Shown here: positions 22,580 through 24,743 of the stretch, piece by piece
Numbering within the stretch: position 1 is the first letter of the stretch
How the letters are laid out: each line of letters opens with the position of its first letter
Notes under the pieces: generated by a model
The model's database searches: none
Seen by the model: the letters and a program-made list of their open reading frames with translations, nothing else
What the model was told of the DNA's origin: nothing
Position numbers and translations under genes: made by a program
Source of the DNA: a virus
Length of the DNA stretch: 24,743 bases
Virus record (IMG/VR): IMGVR_UViG_3300009285_002073
Coordinates: 1-24,743 of that record
Direction: 5' to 3' (one strand)

Positions 22580-22792
22580 ATGACAAAAAACGGCACACTT
22601 ACATATCGAGTAGAACAATTAGAGAAGAACTATAACCAGCTTGATACAAAGCTGGATCATTTGCTTATTAACGAATTGCCTCATATTCAGGAAGAATTAA
22701 CTTCTTTAAAAACCAGAGTAAATGTTGCTACAGTTATTAATGTCGGGGCAATTCTATTTGTGGGGATTATGATGGTTTTTCTAAAAGCATGA
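22580..22792 (+). CDS. Small membrane protein (haemolysin XhlA/holin-like)
   Basis: A 70-residue protein with an N-terminal coiled coil (VEQLEKNYNQLDTKLDHLL, residues about 11-29, then HIQEELTSLKTRVN) and a single C-terminal membrane helix (VINVGAILFVGIMMVFL, about 52-68). That arrangement is the one seen in XhlA-type phage proteins, which cooperate with holins and amidases in lysis. It lies upstream of an amidase and a holin-like gene. It lacks a clear ribosome site. The overlap ATGA joins it to the next gene. Confidence 0.6.
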   Translation: MTKNGTLTYRVEQLEKNYNQLDTKLDHLLINELPHIQEELTSLKTRVNVATVINVGAILFVGIMMVFLKA

Positions 22793-23037
22793 CCGAACGA
22801 CCGATAGAAGGCAAAAAAGCAGTTGAGTTTAGGATGCCAGACGGCAGATACGGACACTTGGTTCCTAACACAGACGGTATTTATGAAGTTTATGTCGAGC
22901 CTAAGTTTTGTGCCAGACCCGACAGGTCACAGTTAAGCATAGAGCAGAGAATGGAAATTACCAGACGGCAAGGCCAACGGCATACCAAATGGGATAGGCT
23001 TTTCAAGGATGACACAATAGTCTATAGTGATGACTGA
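22789..23037 (+). CDS. Unknown 82-residue protein
   Basis: A soluble protein with no membrane segment. It begins with EFRMPDGRYGHLVPNTDGIYEVYVEP, which resembles strands of a small beta fold, and ends with a helical basic portion (EQRMEITRRQGQRHTKWDRLF). The start overlaps the previous stop (ATGA). It is carried between membrane proteins and small genes of the lysis block but has no lysis motif. I do not recognise a family. Confidence 0.6.
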   Translation: MTERPIEGKKAVEFRMPDGRYGHLVPNTDGIYEVYVEPKFCARPDRSQLSIEQRMEITRRQGQRHTKWDRLFKDDTIVYSDD

Positions 23038-23245
23038 AAGAGAATACCCAAGAGTTCTCTTATTAACCGACAAAGCCTTAATTGAGGCCAGATTACTTTA
23101 TTTCAAGCAATTTAAGGCCCATGACGGCAATTTGGCTACCGATGCCCAGTTCGGAATTATTGACCATAGAGGTTTAATGCACACTTTTTGGGTTGATGAT
23201 TTGGGCGTTAAGGGTATTTTGGTAGAGTATGATGTTAGGAATTGA
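23030..23245 (+). CDS. Unknown 71-residue protein
   Basis: A small protein with alternating hydrophobic segments (RVLLLTDKALIEARLLYF; FGIIDHRGLMHTFWVDD; GILVEYDVR) that could form a compact alpha/beta fold. The ATG at 23030 lies just inside the end of the preceding gene; an in-frame GTG directly before it would add one residue. The stop TGA is inside the -35-like TTGACA at 23242, the same arrangement as in modules B and D. No function is recognised. Confidence 0.55.
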   Translation: MTEREYPRVLLLTDKALIEARLLYFKQFKAHDGNLATDAQFGIIDHRGLMHTFWVDDLGVKGILVEYDVRN

Positions 23246-23270
23246 CAAAATTGTGAAAAGGGAATAAACC
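23242..23270 (+). promoter_or_regulatory. Possible promoter before a tiny gene
   Basis: TTGACA (23242-23247) is followed after 17 bases by TAAACC (23265-23270), a weak -10 that ends six bases before the ATG at 23277. The -35 contains the preceding stop codon, as in other modules, but no hairpin follows. The spacing would make a leaderless message. Confidence 0.4.
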
Positions 23271-23276
23271 TAAAGC

Positions 23277-23417
23277 ATGACAGCTTTTACTTATTCGCCA
23301 CAAACAGAAGAAGGCCCGCCAGGACTTAACCATAAAGAAAGACGTTTAAAAGTTAGAAACTTTAACAGAAAACCTAAACGGGGTTATACTAAAAGTACAA
23401 AGCCTAAAAGGGGATGA
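23277..23417 (+). CDS. Small basic protein (46 residues)
   Basis: A short gene whose second half is strongly basic (KERRLKVRNFNRKPKRGYTK). There is no ribosome site; a TTGACA-17-TAAACC promoter candidate ends six bases before ATG. The product might bind nucleic acid or RNA. The stop is three bases before the next ATG. No homologue is recognised, so the call depends on the tight fit between genes. Confidence 0.5.
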   Translation: MTAFTYSPQTEEGPPGLNHKERRLKVRNFNRKPKRGYTKSTKPKRG

Positions 23418-23420
23418 CAA

Positions 23421-23624
23421 ATGAAAAAAGATAAAAAAATTAAAACTGCAAGTACAGCGGGAGGAATAGGCAATTGTTATTACACTCATCCGCAAACTCC
23501 TGTGCTAGTAGTTTGTCCGACTTGTGGTACTTGTCCGACTTGCGGGCGGAAGGCAGAACAGCCTTATCCGCTGACATACATGAAGATCGGTTGGTCGGGA
23601 GAGCGTAACGTAATTTATAGTTAA
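23421..23624 (+). CDS. Small zinc-ribbon-like protein
   Basis: A 67-residue protein with a tandem cysteine motif CPTCGTCPTCGRK (about residues 32-44) able to bind one zinc ion. The two CPTCG units are encoded by direct repeats of TTGTCCGACTTG, which suggests a short internal duplication. A fifth cysteine (C19 in GNCYYTHP) lies upstream. A GGGGA ribosome site precedes the ATG. Zinc ribbons usually mediate nucleic-acid or protein contacts; the role here is unknown. Confidence 0.6.
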   Translation: MKKDKKIKTASTAGGIGNCYYTHPQTPVLVVCPTCGTCPTCGRKAEQPYPLTYMKIGWSGERNVIYS

Positions 23625-23678
23625 ATGTTAATTCTAATGCACCCTGACATTTCTTGGATTTTAGAGGATGAAGAATGA
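23625..23678 (+). CDS. Possible 17-residue micro-ORF coupled to the amidase
   Basis: MLILMHPDISWILEDEE starts directly after the previous TAA and its stop TGA overlaps the amidase ATG (ATGA). It includes the amidase ribosome site GAGG. It may simply couple translation. No separate function can be assigned. Confidence 0.3.
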   Translation: MLILMHPDISWILEDEE

Positions 23679-24574
23679 CGATTAAGTGGCTAGGTGCGAA
23701 CTCAAACAATTTTCAAGTCGGTAGATCAGGTAATAAAATAGATAAAGTTGTTTTGCATTGGATAGTCGGAAAATTATCAGCTGCCGATGCTACCTTCCAA
23801 AACCCCGAACGGATAGCTTCCGCCCATTATGGTATTGGGCATACCGAAGTTCATCAATATGTTAGGGAAGAAGATACAGCCTATCACGCAGGCAATTTAA
23901 CTATTAATAGACAAAGTATAGGCATCGAACATGAAGGTGGCCCAGACTTGCCGATCAGTGAAGATACCCATAAGACTTCAATTGAATTAGTTACCGATAT
24001 TTGCAGACGCTATAGTATCCCTGCTGATAGGCAACACATTATTAAACATAGTGAAGTACCTCGTGCCACTCAATGCCCCGGAACTCTTGATATAGACCGA
24101 ATAGTACGTGAAGTGCAAAAAAGGCTTTCTACGCCCTCTGATGCCCCCACAGATACCATTTCAGTACCTAAGAAAGATTTTGAGAAGCTGGTTAGAAACT
24201 CGGACCAAAGAGATAGGGTATGGGATTATCTAAAACTTGACAGGGAGAACGACAACCATGATAAAGTAATATCTGCATTTGAAAACCTCAAAGGCGAACT
24301 CCTTACAATCAAAAAATCCCAGGAAACTGTGGAAGCCGAGAATACCACCCTACGAAAGAAGATTGATACTTTACTACAAAATGGGGTTTTCTCTAACTCT
24401 ACTGGTACTGGAAGTAATATTAGCTTTGAACAGCCGATTGGACCCAGCCCCGTTCCTGATGTTCAACCTGATTCTGATAATGGCGGGAGTAGTTTACCTT
24501 TTCCGCCGACACCTTCAGAAGTATTTTGGACTCGTATTGTAGAATTTATAAAAAAACTATTCGGAAGGCGGTGA
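23675..24574 (+). CDS. N-acetylmuramoyl-L-alanine amidase (endolysin)
   Basis: A 299-residue lysin that should cleave the bond between N-acetylmuramic acid and L-alanine in peptidoglycan at the end of infection. The N-terminal amidase_2/PGRP domain (residues about 20-150) shows zinc ligands H28 (VVLHWI), H125 (IKHSEV) and C134 (TQCPG), a tyrosine at Y52 in SAHYGIG and E85 in GIEHEG. The remainder is unlike a standard cell-wall-binding domain: a coiled-coil-like helix (about 165-240), a proline/glycine/serine-rich linker and a terminal basic amphipathic helix (TRIVEFIKKLFGRR). The last helix could help reach the membrane or outer envelope, an inference. No signal peptide is present, so it needs a holin. 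GAGG precedes the ATG. Confidence 0.9.
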   Translation: MTIKWLGANSNNFQVGRSGNKIDKVVLHWIVGKLSAADATFQNPERIASAHYGIGHTEVHQYVREEDTAYHAGNLTINRQSIGIEHEGGPDLPISEDTHKTSIELVTDICRRYSIPADRQHIIKHSEVPRATQCPGTLDIDRIVREVQKRLSTPSDAPTDTISVPKKDFEKLVRNSDQRDRVWDYLKLDRENDNHDKVISAFENLKGELLTIKKSQETVEAENTTLRKKIDTLLQNGVFSNSTGTGSNISFEQPIGPSPVPDVQPDSDNGGSSLPFPPTPSEVFWTRIVEFIKKLFGRR

Positions 24575-24579
24575 TTTAA

Positions 24580-24743
24580 ATGACAGATCAAGTCTTGAAT
24601 GTTGCCGTAATTGTCGGCTTCGTTAATGCAGTTTCTTTTTTCCTACCAACACAATACCAAGATTCACGAATTAAAGTGGGATTGGCTTTTGTGGGTGCGT
24701 TATTTTTAACTTTTGTACCAGTAGGGCCACAAATTTCAGGTAT
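24580..24743 (+). CDS. Holin-like small membrane protein (truncated by window end)
   Basis: The first 54 codons of a gene that runs off the window. It contains two hydrophobic segments, LNVAVIVGFVNAVSFFLP (about residues 6-23) and VGLAFVGALFLTFVPVG (about 33-49), separated by a polar turn (TQYQDSRIK). A two-helix protein next to an amidase is typical of a phage holin. AAGGCGGTGA gives a plausible ribosome site. The C-terminus and length are unknown. Confidence 0.6.
   Translation, partial: MTDQVLNVAVIVGFVNAVSFFLPTQYQDSRIKVGLAFVGALFLTFVPVGPQISG

Noticed and set aside
24279-24542. Plus-strand frame inside the amidase C-terminal region
   Set aside because: It overlaps the amidase in another frame, has no ribosome site, and the amidase frame continues to a sensible end.
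1-24743. CRISPR arrays, tRNA genes, integrase or insertion sequences
   Set aside because: I saw no regularly spaced identical repeats, no cloverleaf-like sequence with T-arm consensus, and no recombinase or transposase motifs. The HNH gene is the only mobile-type gene.
1-24743. Alternative genetic code (TGA or TAG reassigned)
   Set aside because: TGA and TAG end well-defined genes such as terL, the glycosyltransferases and scaffold, and the next genes overlap or follow immediately.

Overview
This window is the late (packaging, head, tail and lysis) region of a tailed bacteriophage or prophage, read almost entirely on the + strand. The phage looks podovirus-like: it has a small and a large terminase subunit, a P22-type portal, a scaffold, an HK97-type capsid protein, a gp4-like connector, a gp10-like tail stabiliser and a set of internal/ejection-type proteins, but no visible tail-tube, sheath or tape-measure gene. 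TGA, TAA and TAG all end genes, so the standard bacterial code (table 11) applies and hosts that read TGA as an amino acid are unlikely. A lysin of the N-acetylmuramoyl-L-alanine amidase family implies a host with peptidoglycan. Nothing identifies the host further; the moderately AT-rich composition, several apparently leaderless genes and Gly-Thr-rich proteins suggest an uncultivated, environmental phage, but that is inference.

Layout: 1-2.9 kb holds terS, a possible packaging-site region, a ribbon-helix-helix regulator, terL and two small unknown genes. 2.9-7.6 kb holds the portal, two small genes, a 511-residue Gly-Thr repeat protein and a beta-sandwich protein. 7.6-12.06 kb holds the scaffold, an HNH endonuclease gene wedged just before the capsid gene, the capsid protein (apparently starting at ATT), a structured intergenic RNA, two small genes and a beta-helix protein. 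12.06-14.17 kb holds two glycosyltransferases. 14.2-19.15 kb holds decoration-like and tail proteins. 19.15-22.5 kb holds four coiled-coil or hydrophobic internal proteins, one with a degenerate M23 peptidase domain. 22.5-24.74 kb holds the lysis block: small membrane proteins, several tiny genes, the amidase and a truncated holin-like gene.

The most striking signal is regulatory. Five gene boundaries (about 2.9, 7.6, 12.1, 14.2 and 19.15 kb) carry the same compact module: a near-consensus sigma-70-type promoter whose -35 or -10 hexamer overlaps or abuts the preceding stop codon, then (in four of five) exactly 20 nt, then a GC-rich hairpin with a T-run, and then the next gene. The promoter lies before the terminator-like hairpin, so each promoter should make an RNA of only about 37-39 nt unless polymerase reads through. 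A related leader motif (TAAG..CG..AT.TTAGAG) precedes the hairpins. This resembles an attenuation/antitermination regulon or a family of tiny phage RNAs. A second gene class seems to be leaderless, with a -10 hexamer ending 6 nt before ATG.

A second theme is the abundance of Gly-Thr dipeptides in several unrelated virion-type proteins next to two glycosyltransferases, which suggests, without proving, O-glycosylated virion surfaces.
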